Source: Trichosanthes cucumerina
Lineage: Eukaryota > Streptophyta > Magnoliopsida > Cucurbitales > Cucurbitaceae
NCBI GenBank assembly: GCA_036507285.1
Contig: CM071845.1
Span: 62,556,729-62,620,728 of the forward strand
Direction: 5' to 3'
Length of the DNA stretch: 64,000 nucleotides
Under the pieces are notes generated by a model. The model ran no database searches. It was not told the origin of the DNA and worked only from the letters and a program-made list of their open reading frames with translations. Position 1 is the first letter of the stretch. Every line of letters starts with the position of its first letter. Positions 43,398 to 55,450 of this stretch are shown here, piece after piece. The position numbers and the translations under genes were made by a program.

Positions 43398-44033
43398 TTT
43401 TCCCACTTGACCTAAGGCTTGTGGAGTATTAAAACATTACAGTAATGTAAATACAATAAACTAGGGCTTTTAAACCCCTTTGTACAAAATACTCCCACTT
43501 GCCCTAGTTGGGAAAGACTTGTAAACCTAGACCTTCTAGGTGACTCTCAAATACTTTAGCCGTGAGAGCCTTTATAAAAGGATCAACAATGTTGTGCTCT
43601 GAGGCTATCTTCGTGACAATCACGTCTCCTCTATGCACGATCTCCTGAATGAGATGATACTTTCGCTCTATGTGTTTTCCCCTCTTGTGACTTCGGGGTT
43701 CCCTCGAGTTTGCCACTGCACCACTGTTATCGCAATACAGTGTGATGGGAAAAGTCATATTTGGAACAACTTCCTAATTTAGCATGAATTTCCTTAACCA
43801 AACGACCTCCTTAGCTGCTTCACAAGCTGCTACATATTCGACCTCCATGGTGGAATCAGCGATGCATCCTTGTTTGACGCTTCGCCATACTACAGCTCCT
43901 CCGTTAAAAGTGAATACTGACCCTGATGTAGATTTCCGAGAATCTTTATCAGTTTGAAAGTCAGAATCCGTGTATCCTGTAAGGATAAAATCCTTAGCCC
44001 CATACACAAGCATGTAGTTCCTTGTTCTCCGAA
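43398..44033 (-). pseudogene. family-B copia RNase H end
   Basis: Minus-strand frames 44033-43774 and 43758-43504 read GYTDSDFQTDKDSRKSTSG, KQGCIADSTMEVEYVAACEA, then LYCDNSGAVANSREP and HLIQEIVHRGDVIVTKI. They end VFPN* near 43504, the natural C-terminus. One stop lies between them near 43771. Everything upstream is missing because the sequence joins plus-strand copia A3 at 44034-44037. Confidence 0.88.
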
Positions 44034-44911
44034 GATATAGAGCCAAGGAACCCCTTGAGCTTATACATTCTGACCTCTGTGGTCCGATGAGTGTTAAAGC
44101 ACGAGGTGGTTCTGAATACTTCGTATCTTTCATAGATGACTATTCGAGGTATGGGTATATTTACCTAATGCATAGGAAGTCTGAAACTCTTGAAAAGTTC
44201 ACGGAGTACAAGACTGAGGTTGAGAACCTGTTAGGTAAAACCATAAAAACACTTCGATCAAATCGAGGTAGAGAGTATATGGACACAAAATTCCAGGACT
44301 ATATGATAAAACACGGAATTACGTCTGAACTCTCAGCACCTGGTATGCCACAACAGAATGGTGTCTCGGAGAGGAGAAACAGAACCCTGTTGGACATAGT
44401 TCGGTCGATGATGAGCTATGCTCGTCTTTCTGATTCTTTTTGGGGTTACGCAGTGGAGACTGCGGTGTATATTTTGAACAATGTTCCGTCGAAGAGTGTT
44501 TGTGAATCACCTTTCGAACTCTGGAATGGCCATAAAGGTAGTTTACACCATTTCAGAATTTGGGGATGCCTGGCCCACGTGTTGGTGTCAAACCCGAAGA
44601 AATTGGAACCCTGTTCAAAATTGTGCCTATTCGTAGGCTACCCAAAAGAACCTAGGGGTGGTCTATTTTACGATCTTAAGGAAAATAGGGTGTTTGTGTC
44701 AACAAACGCCACTTTCCTTAAGGAAGACCACATCAGCGATCATTTGCCTAGGAGCCAAATCGTGTTAAACGAAATGGACAATACATCAACAAGAGTTGCT
44801 GATGGGGCTAGTACGTCAACAAGTGTTGTTGATCCTAACACGTCAAGTCAAGTCCGTTTCCAAGAGTTAGGAATGCCTCGACGTAGTGGGAGGATTGTTA
44901 GACAACCTTAA
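44034..44911 (+). pseudogene. A3 integrase
   Basis: An open 275-codon stretch reads AKEPLELIHSDLCGPMSVKA, FVSFIDDYSRYGYIYLM (first Asp), a SNRGREYMD segment where LDRGGEYMD is usual (second-Asp region altered to Asn), QQNGVSERRNRTLLD (Glu), then KLCLFVGYPKEPRGG and PRRSGRIVRQP. TAA at 44909-44911 separates it from RT. The loss of the second acidic residue (DRGG to NRGR) would abolish strand transfer. Confidence 0.87.
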
Positions 44912-44917
44912 CGTTAC

Positions 44918-45661
44918 ATGGGTTTAGCTGAAACCCAAGTCGTCACACCTGATGATGACTACGAGGATTCATTGACCTATGATCAGGCAATGGCCGACGT
45001 TGACAAGGACGAATGGATTAAAGCTATGGACCAGGAAATGGAGTCGATGTACTTCAATTCTTTCTGGGAGCTTGTGGATCAACCGGATGACGTAAAACCT
45101 ATAGGTTGTAAATGGATCTACAAGTGTAAACGTGACATAGATGGTAAGGTGCAGACCTTCAAAGCAAGACTAGTGGCAAAAGATTTTACCCAGGTCGAAC
45201 GGGTTGACTATGAGGAAACCTTTTCACCTGTTGCCATGGTAAAGTCGATCAGGATCCTTCTGGCCAATGCCGCGTATTATGACTACGAGGTATGGCAGAT
45301 GGATGTTAAGACCGCCTTTCTGGATGGCAACCTTGATGAAACCATCTACATGGACCAACCCAAAGGGTTCATAACCCAAGGCCAAGAGCAAAAAGTTTGC
45401 TGGCTTCATAGGTCTATTTATGGACTGAAACAAGCTTCGAGGTCTTGGAATATAAGGTTTGATGAGACAATCAAATCTTATGGCTTTGATCAGAATGTTG
45501 ACGAGCCTTGTGTCTACAAGAAAATCTTCGACAAAACTGTCGCATTTCTAATATTGTACGTGGATAATATCCTTCTCATTGGGAATGAGGTAGGATTTCT
45601 TATTGACGTAAAAAATTGGCTAGCTTCGCAATTTCAAATGAAAGATTTGGGAGAAGCTCAG
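44918..45661 (+). pseudogene. A3 reverse transcriptase with mutated catalytic box
   Basis: About 248 codons are open: WELVDQPDDVKPIGCKWIYK, DYEETFSPVAMVKSIRILLA, QMDVKTAFLDGNLDETIYMD, YGLKQASRSW, then YVDNILL at codons 214-220, and KDLGEAQ where the gypsy LTR begins. The invariant YVDD has become YVDN (AAT at 45566-45568), which removes a metal-binding Asp. Confidence 0.9.
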
Positions 45662-47943
45662 TGTCACACCCCCTCCCGAACTACCTGCTAACTTAGTCCG
45701 GCAGACGGCGTGAAGCCAACAGTCATCGTTCACCTCTCTAACGATACCTGTTGACCCTGCTTTACCTGATAAGCATACTATACTTGTATAAGAAACACTT
45801 TAAACATAACACAGCGGAATATTGACAATTATGTAACCTACGTAAGGAGTAACCCTACCTAAGACTCCCTGAAAAACTGAAACGTATGTGAACATCACAA
45901 CCAAAACATACCCAACCATGGTTTACACAACCACAACCTAGAATGTACACATAAACATAACTTCATAGTCATTCTTCTATACATAAAGACTTTCTATACA
46001 ACTCCACCCACGTACAACATATCAAACTTGTGAAGCTTCCAAAGTGATTATGGTAGGTTTTTTCGAGCACCTGGGAGCTCGATCTCTACCTGAAAAGTGG
46101 AAAAAACACTGAAAGAATGAGCTATGAAGCTCAGTGAGTGACTTGAGTTTAAAAGAAAACTATTAACTCGTAAATCATATCACCTGGCCATCTATGAGCA
46201 TATGCATCTGTAATCAAACGGTAAAAGTAACTGTGTAATCATAATAGCTTTTCAGGAAAACCTGCAAGTATATCGTTAAAATCTCGTAAGGCATGCAAAT
46301 GATATAAACTCTTTTTAAAACATGTCACAATCTACGTTGTGTAGGGCACACCCAGTACAACCAACATTTATTCTACGATGTAGTGGGGCCCGCCCAACAC
46401 TCCCATTGTCTTTGTTGTAGTGGGGCCCGCCCAGCACTCACGACAGCATTGTTGTCACGGAGTACACTCAACGTCAACAACAGAAAATGACCTGTGTGCA
46501 CACGGTACCATATAGCCTCAGGGTCAATATCTCAGAAAACATCATACAAACATTTGAACATGCCTGCTTATTTCTTTCTTTCATAAAACTCAAGCTTACT
46601 CAGCTTGTTCATAAAACTGAAAATCTTTAAATCATACTTGCTAGTACATACTAGCTTGAAATCATTACATTTCCATAAATTTTGACAATCAAGAACATAT
46701 GCTCATATATAAATTTCATCAAGACATTTAGGCTCACAACGAGCACTAGAAAATATGAATACTCATAAACATGTGGTTCAAGGAAAACTTAAAGCATTGA
46801 AATCTTTCATTCTTGCAAAACTTGCATTTCTTAAAGCATTTTTCAAGCATATAGTTCATTTTAGAAGTTCATTTTGTCATTCACAATGTTAGAACTAGAG
46901 TCTTTACCCGTACACTCGACCTATTTGCTCTTGGCCTGTCAAACAAACCAAATTCAACCATTAGAACCTCGAGCTCATGCTTTTTAACCTTAAAATTACA
47001 AGAAAACACACTTTCAAATTTTCCAGCATTTTCAGATTTTCTAACCTGTTTTCAGACAGCCATAACTTCTTCATTACGTATCCTAAAATAATGTAATTTA
47101 TACCAAACTCTTCCTTTTTGAACCCTATAAAAATCATATGAAGACATGAAATTGAAATTCCCAACAGATTGGTTTAGAAATACCTCGAAAACTACTTTCC
47201 TAAAAACAGACTTCTGTTGTTTCCAGATTCGGATTTCCTGTTGCACAACAAATTTAACCTGATATTTAAAATATCTTCTAGACATTTTCTACTCACGATT
47301 TCTTCATTAAAGTTGTAGAAAATTCAATAAGCTTTCGAACCATACAAATTAAAGCTTCTAACTCCAAGTATACAGATCAGAACAACCAAAACATCAGAGG
47401 CTTCTCGGATTTGATAGCAAATTTGTCTTCTGCCTTCCTCTTCATAAAACAGCAACTTAAGTTCAGAACTGGCTCAAGCATCCTTCACGAACTTTGTTAA
47501 AAAATGAATTAGCTTTCAAGAAAACTAAACCTCAACTCTTAACTCTTCTTGTGGAGCTCGAGATGAACCGAAAACCAGAACAGGGTTGAGTTGATCACCT
47601 TGCTGCTATATAATCAAACTTTGAGTTCTCCTCCCTCTCTTCTGCAATTCCAGCTCCAAAATCACCTTCTTTATCTTCCTTTAAGCTTCTCCCACGAAGC
47701 CCTTACCTTCCTTTTGATAAATGAAGAAGAAGATCGATGGAAACTTGGTTTTTAAAAAGAAAACTAAGGTGGGGTCCCACCATCCACTTTCCTTTTCCCT
47801 TTTTACATTTTTTTCCTTTTCCTTTCTTTTCTTTTCTTTTGTTTTAAAACAAAACCAAAACCAAACATTTCCTTCATTTTCTTTATTTCTTTTGTTTTTT
47901 TTCTTTTCTTTCTTGATTTCCAAAGAATGATCTCGGGTTTACA
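45662..47943 (-). repeat. gypsy LTR, second copy (2282 bp)
   Basis: It begins 'tgtcacaccccctcccg' and ends 'gatctcgggtttaca' on the plus strand, matching the 26248-28561 LTR throughout with many small differences. The CCCGCCCAGCACTC section and TTTTC-rich tract are shared. Confidence 0.87.
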
Positions 47944-47959
47944 ACTTACCTCCCCCTTA

Positions 47960-48588
47960 AGAAATTTCGTACTCGAAATTTAGCAGTCTTTAAGTGAAAT
48001 TCGTCGGGTACTTCCTCCTCATTTGGTCCTCTAACTCCCAGGTTGCCTCCTCCACTCCATGATGCCTCCAACGAACCTTCACAAGTGGGAACGTCTTGTT
48101 TCTTAAAACTTGTTCTTTCCTGTCGAGGATTTGAACTACATCCTCTACGTAACTCATGTCTTCTTTCAGCTCAACGGGTTGTGCTTGCAGCACATGTGTC
48201 GGATCTGGAATATACTTTCTCAACATGGACACATGAAAAACATCATGTACTCGAGATAGTTCTGCTGGCAACTCCAGTTTGTAGGCTGCTGGCCAAACTC
48301 GTCCCGTTACTTGATAAGGACCAATATACCTAGGGCTTAGCTTACCCTTTCTTGCCAAAGCGAAGGACACCTCTCCACGGAGATAATTTCAAGAAAACTT
48401 GATCTCCGACTTGGAATTCTAAGTCCTTTCGTCGCTTATCTGCACAACTCTTCTGACGGTCTTGAGCTACCTTCAAATTCTTCTTGATTACCTTAATATT
48501 ATCTGTCGTAACTTGCACCAACTCAGGAACGATTAGCTTCCGCTCTCCTAGTTCATTCCAATATATGAGCGTTCTACACGATCTTGTT
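47960..48588 (-). pseudogene. gypsy chromodomain and integrase C-terminus
   Basis: A 126-codon minus-strand frame (48370-47990) reads KLSPRYIGPYQVTGRVWPAA, YKLELPAELSRVHDVFHVSM, EDVVQILDRKEQVLRNKTFP and VRWRHHGVEEATWELEDQMR, ending YPTNFT*. It is a complete C-terminal chromodomain of the W..H..EEATWE type, better kept than in the other copy. Upstream (48371-48588) the frame is shifted. Confidence 0.88.
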
Positions 48589-49459
48589 CTAGGTATCCAG
48601 ATTGTCCGGAATCAGAAGAACAAAATGTTGACCATGTCTCAAGCGTCATATATTAACAAGATGTTGTCTAGATATAAGATGCAGAATTCCAAGAAGGGCT
48701 TCTTGCCTTTCTTTCAGCCTGGTTTTACTGCCTAAGGATCAGTGTCCTAAGACTCCTCAAGAGGTTGAGGATATGAGACAGATCCCCTATGCTTCAGCTG
48801 TAGGGAGCCTCATGTATGGCATGCTGTGTATTAGGCCCGACATCTGTTATGTAGTAGGGATTGTTAGTAGGTATCAATCCAATCAAGGATTAGATCACTG
48901 GACAACCGTTAAAGCAATCCTCAAGTATCTTAGGAGAACGAGGAACTACAGCTTAGTGTATGGCAGTGGGGATTTGATCCTTACAGGATACACAGATTCT
49001 GACTTTCAGACCGATAAGGATTCTAGGAAATCCACTTCGGGGTCAACCTTCATTCTAAATGGAGGAGCTGTAGTATGGCGAATCATCAAGCAGGGATGCA
49101 TCGCTGATTCCACTATGGAAGCGGAGTACGTTGCGGCTTGTGAAGTTGCAAAGGAAGCTGTTTGGCTTAGGAAGTTCATGACAGATTTGGAAGTTGTTCC
49201 AAATATGAAATTGTCGATCACAATGTTTTGTGACAACAGTGGTGCAGTAGCCAACTCCAGAGAGCCTCAGAGCAATAAGAGAGGCAAACATATTGAGCGG
49301 AAGTATCACCTGATACGGGAGATTGTGCACCGCGACAACGTGACAGTCACGCAGATAGTGTTGGAGCACAACGTAGCTGATCCATTTACAAAGCTTCTCA
49401 CGGCTAAGGTGTTTGAGGGTCACCTAGAGAGTCTAGGTCTTCGAGTACTTCTTGACTAG
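48589..49459 (+). pseudogene. A3 RNase H and polyprotein C-terminus
   Basis: It resumes at an LGIQIVRNQKNKMLTMSQAS segment. A frameshift near 48716 (KKGFLPFFQPG) separates it from a 228-codon frame (48773-49459) with PYASAVGSLMYGMLCIRPDI, GYTDSDFQTDKDSRKSTSG, MEAEYVAACEVAKEAVWL, FCDNSGAVANSREPQ and VADPFTKLLTAKVFEGHLES, ending LLD*. The RNase H acidic residues look intact. Confidence 0.88.
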
Positions 49460-49577
49460 GGCAAGTGGGAGATATGTAAACGGGTATTCAATGCCCTAGT
49501 TTATTGTATTACTTCATTGTAATTTATGTACATTTCAGAAATGTATTTGCTCCACTAGCTTAGTTCAAGTGGGATTT

Positions 49578-51397
49578 TGTTGGGATGTTTGTCCTAATCT
49601 CATTTTGTTTGTAAATTTACATTTGAAATTAATAAAGGTTATTTATTCCATCATTTTGTGTCTCGCATTTATTACAAACTTTGTCTAATAAACTAAGCTC
49701 TAGGGTCATTGAATATATGAGAGAACTAGAACTTGAACGGTGTGTAGTGGACACACAGGGAGGATCACGTTCGAGTAAATGACCCGAACGGTCTACAGTA
49801 TATGGATGAGGTTGGAGACCTAATCCTGGATACGCTGTGGATGCGACCCGCTTTGTATTAAGATACGAACGAGGTGATCTGACTCGTTCATGTGGTTGAC
49901 ATGCGAGTGGGGGCATCCTATACAATGAGATTGTATAAGACCGGACTGTGAATTATCAGGCCTACTGATGTAACACCGTTAATAGTATGGACTAATAACT
50001 TCGTAGATGATCATTAGTGACTCGACCTGAATCCTGAGCATGTTACGGACTCCTGTCTGCGGGGGTCTGTCCTTTGACTAGTATGGGTGAGGGTGGTCAA
50101 AGTTACTCACCCAATATGCCTATCTTCTCAGGGACAGGACCAAGTAGGGAGCTAGGAACTTAACTACGCGAGATGGAATTCACTCGTTCCCGCCTTTAGG
50201 GAAACTAGAGGGGTTGTTCCCTTAAGTGCTGTCTCTAGGGCATGGACAACGGGCTTCCACCCTCTCACTTGCACGAGAGGGTTGCTGTATATGGTTGGAC
50301 CATTACAACGTTGTTGTTCATTAGAGGAGCAGTGGGGACTTAAGGAGCAAGAAGTAGACACAGGGGTGAAACGATAATTTGACCCAGCAGTGTCTACGAA
50401 CAACCTGTGAAGGGTCGACTCATGGGCATTGGTTATATCAATGGACACAACTTGTCCTACAGTGATGGGAGTGCAGCTACGAGCTTTAGTGGAGTGTTAC
50501 CGTAGCTAATGAATGTTGATTAACCGGGTCAAAGAGTTAGACAGGTTAATTTCGGATCATTGGAGCTCGTCATTGTAGGTCCATAAGGTCCCTCGGTTGG
50601 CTTAAACTGGATTAAAAAAAGGTTTATAATTTTGGTGTGAATTGAAGTGTTCAAATACACTATAGGATATTTATGTCATTTATATGAGATATGAATGATA
50701 TAATATATAGTTTAATGTGAATGAGATTCATAATAAACCATAGGTTAGCCTAATTGTTGAATTAGGGCTAATTTGGAGAAATTAGATTGAGAGATATTAA
50801 ATTGGATGTGATTCAATTTAAAAATCCACAATAATGTAAATGTGATTTGTTAAATGAGATTCGAGATATCTTATAATATGTGGTTATACAAATATGATTT
50901 GCATAACCTATAGTTGTGGTACAATGGTAAATAGGTGGAGATTTCAACTCCACCTATCACCATTATATGAACCCCTTTGTAAGAAGAGTTCATAATCCTT
51001 ATGCTCATTTTTGGAATTCTCACAAAAAAAGAAGCTTTAACTTCTCTCTCAAATCCTCTCTCATTTTCTCTTCCCAAAGCAAAAGGAAGGATCCCACAAT
51101 CCTCCTTCTTCCAAAAGTAGAACAACCGTCTAACCTTGTGGAGGTGTTCGATCGGTGTTCGTGTGAAGAGATCGAGGTTGTTGAGATCGAGGAGAGCACG
51201 AAGACTTCATGAATGGAAAGGAAACTTTGAAGATCGTCTTCAACAAGTAAGTACCTTGAACTTGTTGTTTTTTCCTTTCATAGATTGCATGTTTAGCCTT
51301 AACTATTTGATAGCTTAATTTTAACAAAGTTGAGTTGCACAATAAAACCACGATGATTCGATCGTCTTCCGCTGCGCTAGGATTCTAATTTCCATCA
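49578..51397 (+). repeat. A3 3' LTR (about 1820 bp)
   Basis: It follows the purine tract 'caagtgggatttt', starts 'tgttgggatgtttgtcc', and ends near 'ttccatca'. It is more diverged from the A1 and A2 LTRs than they are from each other in the U3/R part (TATA region altered to 'ttatatgaac' near 50964). Confidence 0.85.
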
Positions 51398-51586
51398 CAT
51401 TCAGTTTACAAAACCACGAGTTTAAGGACATAAAACCCAACAATTCTAAAGTTTTATATTACTTCGATTGCGTGTGCTTGCATGTAGCGTTATCAGAAAT
51501 CAACACCCCATGCCCAACAACAACAAAAAGTAATGTCTCCCTAGCATTATTCCAAGTACATCTATTGAGAGTTTGGTGAAGGAAAA
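51398..51586. other. short spacer with a fragment of another LTR start
   Basis: 51398-51442 reads, on the minus strand, TGTTGGGTTTTATGTCC..., like the beginning of a long copia LTR of B/C type, cut by A3. The rest (51443-51586) shows no gene or repeat I recognise. Confidence 0.45.
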
Positions 51587-53390
51587 TGTTGGGATTTTTG
51601 TCCTAATCTCGTGTTTGTAATATATTGTTTGAAATTAATAAGAGTTATTCATTTCATCACTTTGTGTCTCGCAATATTCATAAACTTTTCCAATAAACTA
51701 AGCTCCAGGGTCATTGAATTTATGAGAGAACTAGAGCTTGAACGCTGTGTAGTGGACACACAGGGAGGATCACGTTCGAGTTAATGACCCGAACGGTCTA
51801 CAGTATATGGATAGGGATGGAGACCTAATCCTGGATACACTGTGGATGCGACCCGCTTTGTATTAGATACAAACGAGGTGATCTGACTCGTTCATGTAGT
51901 TGACATGCGAGTGGGGGCATCCTGTGCATTGAGATTGTATAAGACCGTCATCGTGATTTATTAGACCTCACGATGTAACACCGCTGACAAAAGAGACTAA
52001 TAACCGTAGATGACAATTAGTGACTCGACACAAATCCCGAGCGTGTTACGGACTCCCATCTGCGAGGTCCGTTTCTTTCACTAAATACGGGTGACGGTGG
52101 TCACGATTACTCGCCCAATTTGCCTATCTTCTCGTGACGAGAACCAAGTAGCGGTGGGAACTTAACTACGCGAGATGGAATTCACTTGTTCCCGCCTTTA
52201 GGGAAACTAGAGGGTTGTTCCTTAAGTGCTATCTCCGTGGCTTGGACAACGCGCCCACCTTCTCACCGCCCAAGAAGGGTGTTATGTATGGTTGGACCAT
52301 CACAATATGTTGTTCATTAGAGGAGCAAAGTGGGGACTTAAGGAACAAGAGGTAGACGCAGGGGTAAAACGGTAATTTGACCCGGTAGTGTCTCACGAGC
52401 AACTTTGTGAAGGGTCGACTCATGGGTATTGGTTATATCGGTGGACACGTAATATTCTCAGACCGACGGGAGTGCAACTACGGGCTATAGTGGAGTGTTA
52501 CCGTAGCTAATGAATGTTGGTTAACCGGGTCAAAGAGTTTGACAGTTAATCTCGGATCATTGGAGCCCGTCCACCGTAGGTCCATTAGGTCCTCGGTTGG
52601 CTCAATCTGGTTAAAAGAAGGGTTAATGTTTTGGTATGAAATTGAAGTGTTCAATTTCACTTTAAGGACATTTATGTCATTTATTTGAGATATGAATGAT
52701 ATAATATATAGTTTAATGTGAATGAGATTCATAATAAACTATAGGTTAGCCTAATTGTTGAATTAGGGCTAATTGGAGAAATTGATTGAGAGAAATTAAA
52801 TTGGATGTGATTCAATTTAATTAATCCTAATTATTGCAAATGAGATTTGCAATATGAGATATGAGATATCTTATATTATATGGTTATGCAAATGAGATTT
52901 GCATAACCTATGGTTGTGGTAAAGTGGTAATTATGTGGAGATTTTAACTCCATCAATTCCACTATATAAACCCTTCTTGCAAGAAGGATGTAAGTTTAAT
53001 CTCTCATTTTTTGATTTTTCATCAAAGAAGAGAAGAGGAATTCTCTCAATTCTCTCTCAATTCTCCTCCCTCTCCAAAACACAAAAGATCCCACCATCTT
53101 CCTTTCTCCAAAAGAGAACAACCGAGAAGGCTTTTTTTCGTTGTGTTCGAGTTCCTTTTGTGCGAGTGTTCGTTGAGTTCGAGGAGCACGAAGAGTTAGT
53201 GATTTGAAGAAGAAATTTTGAAGAAAGTCTACAACAAGTAAGTAAGAACTCATCTTGCTGTAATTTTCTTCTTCTTTGAGCATGTTTAGCCTAGGTCTAA
53301 TTGTTAGATCAATTTTAATAAAATCGTGTTGCATATTGATACCTCGATGATTCAATCGTCTTCCGCTGCGCGGGATTCTCATTCCCTTCA
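51587..53390 (+). repeat. A2 5' LTR (1804 bp)
   Basis: From 'tgttgggatttttgtcc' to 'cattcccttca', followed by 'attggtatcagagtc'. TATATAAA at 52963-52970 and the cttcttgcaagaag palindrome at 52973-52986 are conserved. Confidence 0.92.
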
Positions 53391-53404
53391 ATTGGTATCA
53401 GAGT

Positions 53405-55450
53405 CATTTCGATGGTTCTTCAATTATGCACTGTTTTGTTAAAATTAGGTGGGTATTTTGCCATAATGTTGATGAGATCAATGTAAGGGCCCGTTGTTTT
53501 TGGGCATTTTTGTTGTAAATCGAGTCTGTAAGTCCAGGTCATTCGTGGCAAGAGTTGCTGTGAAGAAATCGGAGCGGAAACAGGCAAAAATTCGATGAAG
53601 AACAACAAAGTGTTTGTTGTTACATGCCGATGACGTTGAGACGCGCCGCCCAACGGCGCCTCAACGCCGTTCTTCTTGCGCGAAGGCCTCGCGCAGAGCA
53701 CGGCGTTAACGCGCGCGTTGGCGTTGAGAACGCAACTCTTCGGCCCGGAGGCGACAACGTTGCACCACGCTTCACGCGTTACAGCGTTGCATGCATGCGT
53801 TGAGGAGCGGTTCCAGCTTCAGTTTCGCGAGTCGTGGGATGTTTTTGGTTGAGTGGGGCGGTTATTTTCGGTTTATTTAATTAATTTTATTTATAAAATG
53901 TATTTTATTTATTTTTTAATTATTTTATTAAATAATATTAATATAATTGTTATATTAATGTTATTTAATTAAATAATTGCCCCTAGGTGCCAAAAATCGG
54001 TCTATTTTTGCTATTTAATTATTTTATGCATGAGATGTATATTTTAATTAATTTCTATGTGCATAATGTATGTCATATAGATTTAAAATCCCATCTTAGG
54101 TTAAACATTTCATGCATCATTTATATTATAAGAGTTATAATATATAGTATGCATGATAGGATTATATTATAAGAGTTATAATATAATGTTTGCATGTTTT
54201 AATTTATTTAAATATAAGTGTTATATTTTTAAATTAAAAGCATTCTCATGCATTTAATTCATGTGATGAATTATATTATGTTATAGTATATAGTATTATT
54301 CATGTGATGGATGATCAAGCACTATAACATAGAAATGCATGCAAGCTAAGTTAATTATTAGTTTTAAAGTGTTTAGAACTTGAATAATTAGACTTAGGTT
54401 TTCTAATTTTCTAATATGATTAGAAATTTAGGAAATCAAATATAACCTTTGAATGGAGATTGATTAGTAATTCTGTCTAAGAAAGGTTTTGTCTAAAAAT
54501 TTCAGTATTTTTAAGTTGACGCTTTCATGAACACCCTGCACTCGGAAACCGACCTGGGAGTGAATTCGGTCCGGAGATTCTTAGGTTATATTCTCATGAG
54601 TGCTGTTAATTAAATGTTAATTAATTTACTCACTTAGACATAAGTTAATAATGTGATTATAAACTTAGGTTAATACCATATAAGAGTTATATTGGTAGAC
54701 TTAGGTAAATTTTATGAGATACATTTGAAAATCAAAGTGCTGAGTGGGAGGAAATAAAGTGTATGAGATACATTTGAATTTCCAACCACAAATCTCCTTT
54801 AAGTCCGCACCGTGAGATCTATACTCGGCCTTGTGGCGCAAATGGGAGCGTCCCCTTCGAATGGCATTTTGTATAGATCAATATCATCGTGGATGGAGAG
54901 AGTACTTATAGTGAGTGGGAGCGGGACTTGTGAAAACGAGACCCACGGCCTCTCTTCTTTCGATTCACACCGTGAGACGCCTATGATGATTTGCTGCTAG
55001 TTTGGCTCGGACCGGACAATCCCCTTCCGGGCTTGATCATGGGAGTCGGAACACCGTGAATTTCTGAAAGGGATACAGTTTCCTGGTTGGTTTTCCTTCT
55101 TGGTTCACCCTTCGGTGGCTATTGTTTGGACGGATGCTTGGAAACTTAAAGATTGAGGATGACACTCACAGAATTTGTTAAGTGTTAACGAATTCGACCG
55201 AACAATGGTAATTGGGCGCCTAATGGAATAAGAGTTATTCGGGATTAGGGTCCGATCGAGAAAGTCTCGTCCCCAGAGGAGAAGTGTTCTGCTCACCCTT
55301 CCTGTGGCGGTCATTCTAAACCTTTAGGGTATCATTGCAAAATTTTGAATGACCTAGGGATCATGAAACAATTTTTGCTAAAACTTGATTGGATTTTTAA
55401 AAGTTTTTTGCGAGACTAATACAAAGGTTTTTCTTATTTTTCAGCTAAAA
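53405..55450 (+). other. A2 5' leader, noncoding
   Basis: It parallels the A1 leader. It has a degraded GCGTTG/CAACGC cluster (53633-53790), an AT-rich tract, then the hairpin-rich part (cacccttcggtgg kept near 55107). Other UUCG hairpins of A1 are disrupted here (for example 'cttcgaatggc' near 54856). Confidence 0.6.

Larger units (their letters stand above)
45662..48588 (-). mobile_element. gypsy 3' fragment (LTR plus integrase end)
   Basis: A minus-strand piece of the same chromovirus family as at 26248-41836: LTR 45662-47943, then pol 3' end to 48588. It sits at the GEAQ point of A3 RT. Its right end breaks inside the integrase region, so only about 650 bp of pol remain and no target duplication can be seen. 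Confidence 0.87.
44034..51397 (+). mobile_element. copia A3: 5'-truncated copy with 3' LTR, split by a gypsy fragment
   Basis: A plus-strand family-A copia begins abruptly in the integrase zinc-finger/core boundary at 44034 and runs to RT at 45661. It resumes at 48589 (end of RT, RNase H), and ends with purine tract and 3' LTR (49578-51397). Left end, gag, protease and 5' LTR are absent. The break at 45662-48588 is a minus-strand gypsy piece. Confidence 0.87.

Noticed and set aside
47681..47930. Lys/Glu- or Phe/Ser-rich ORFs
   Set aside because: They come from a polypyrimidine tract in the gypsy LTR read on both strands.
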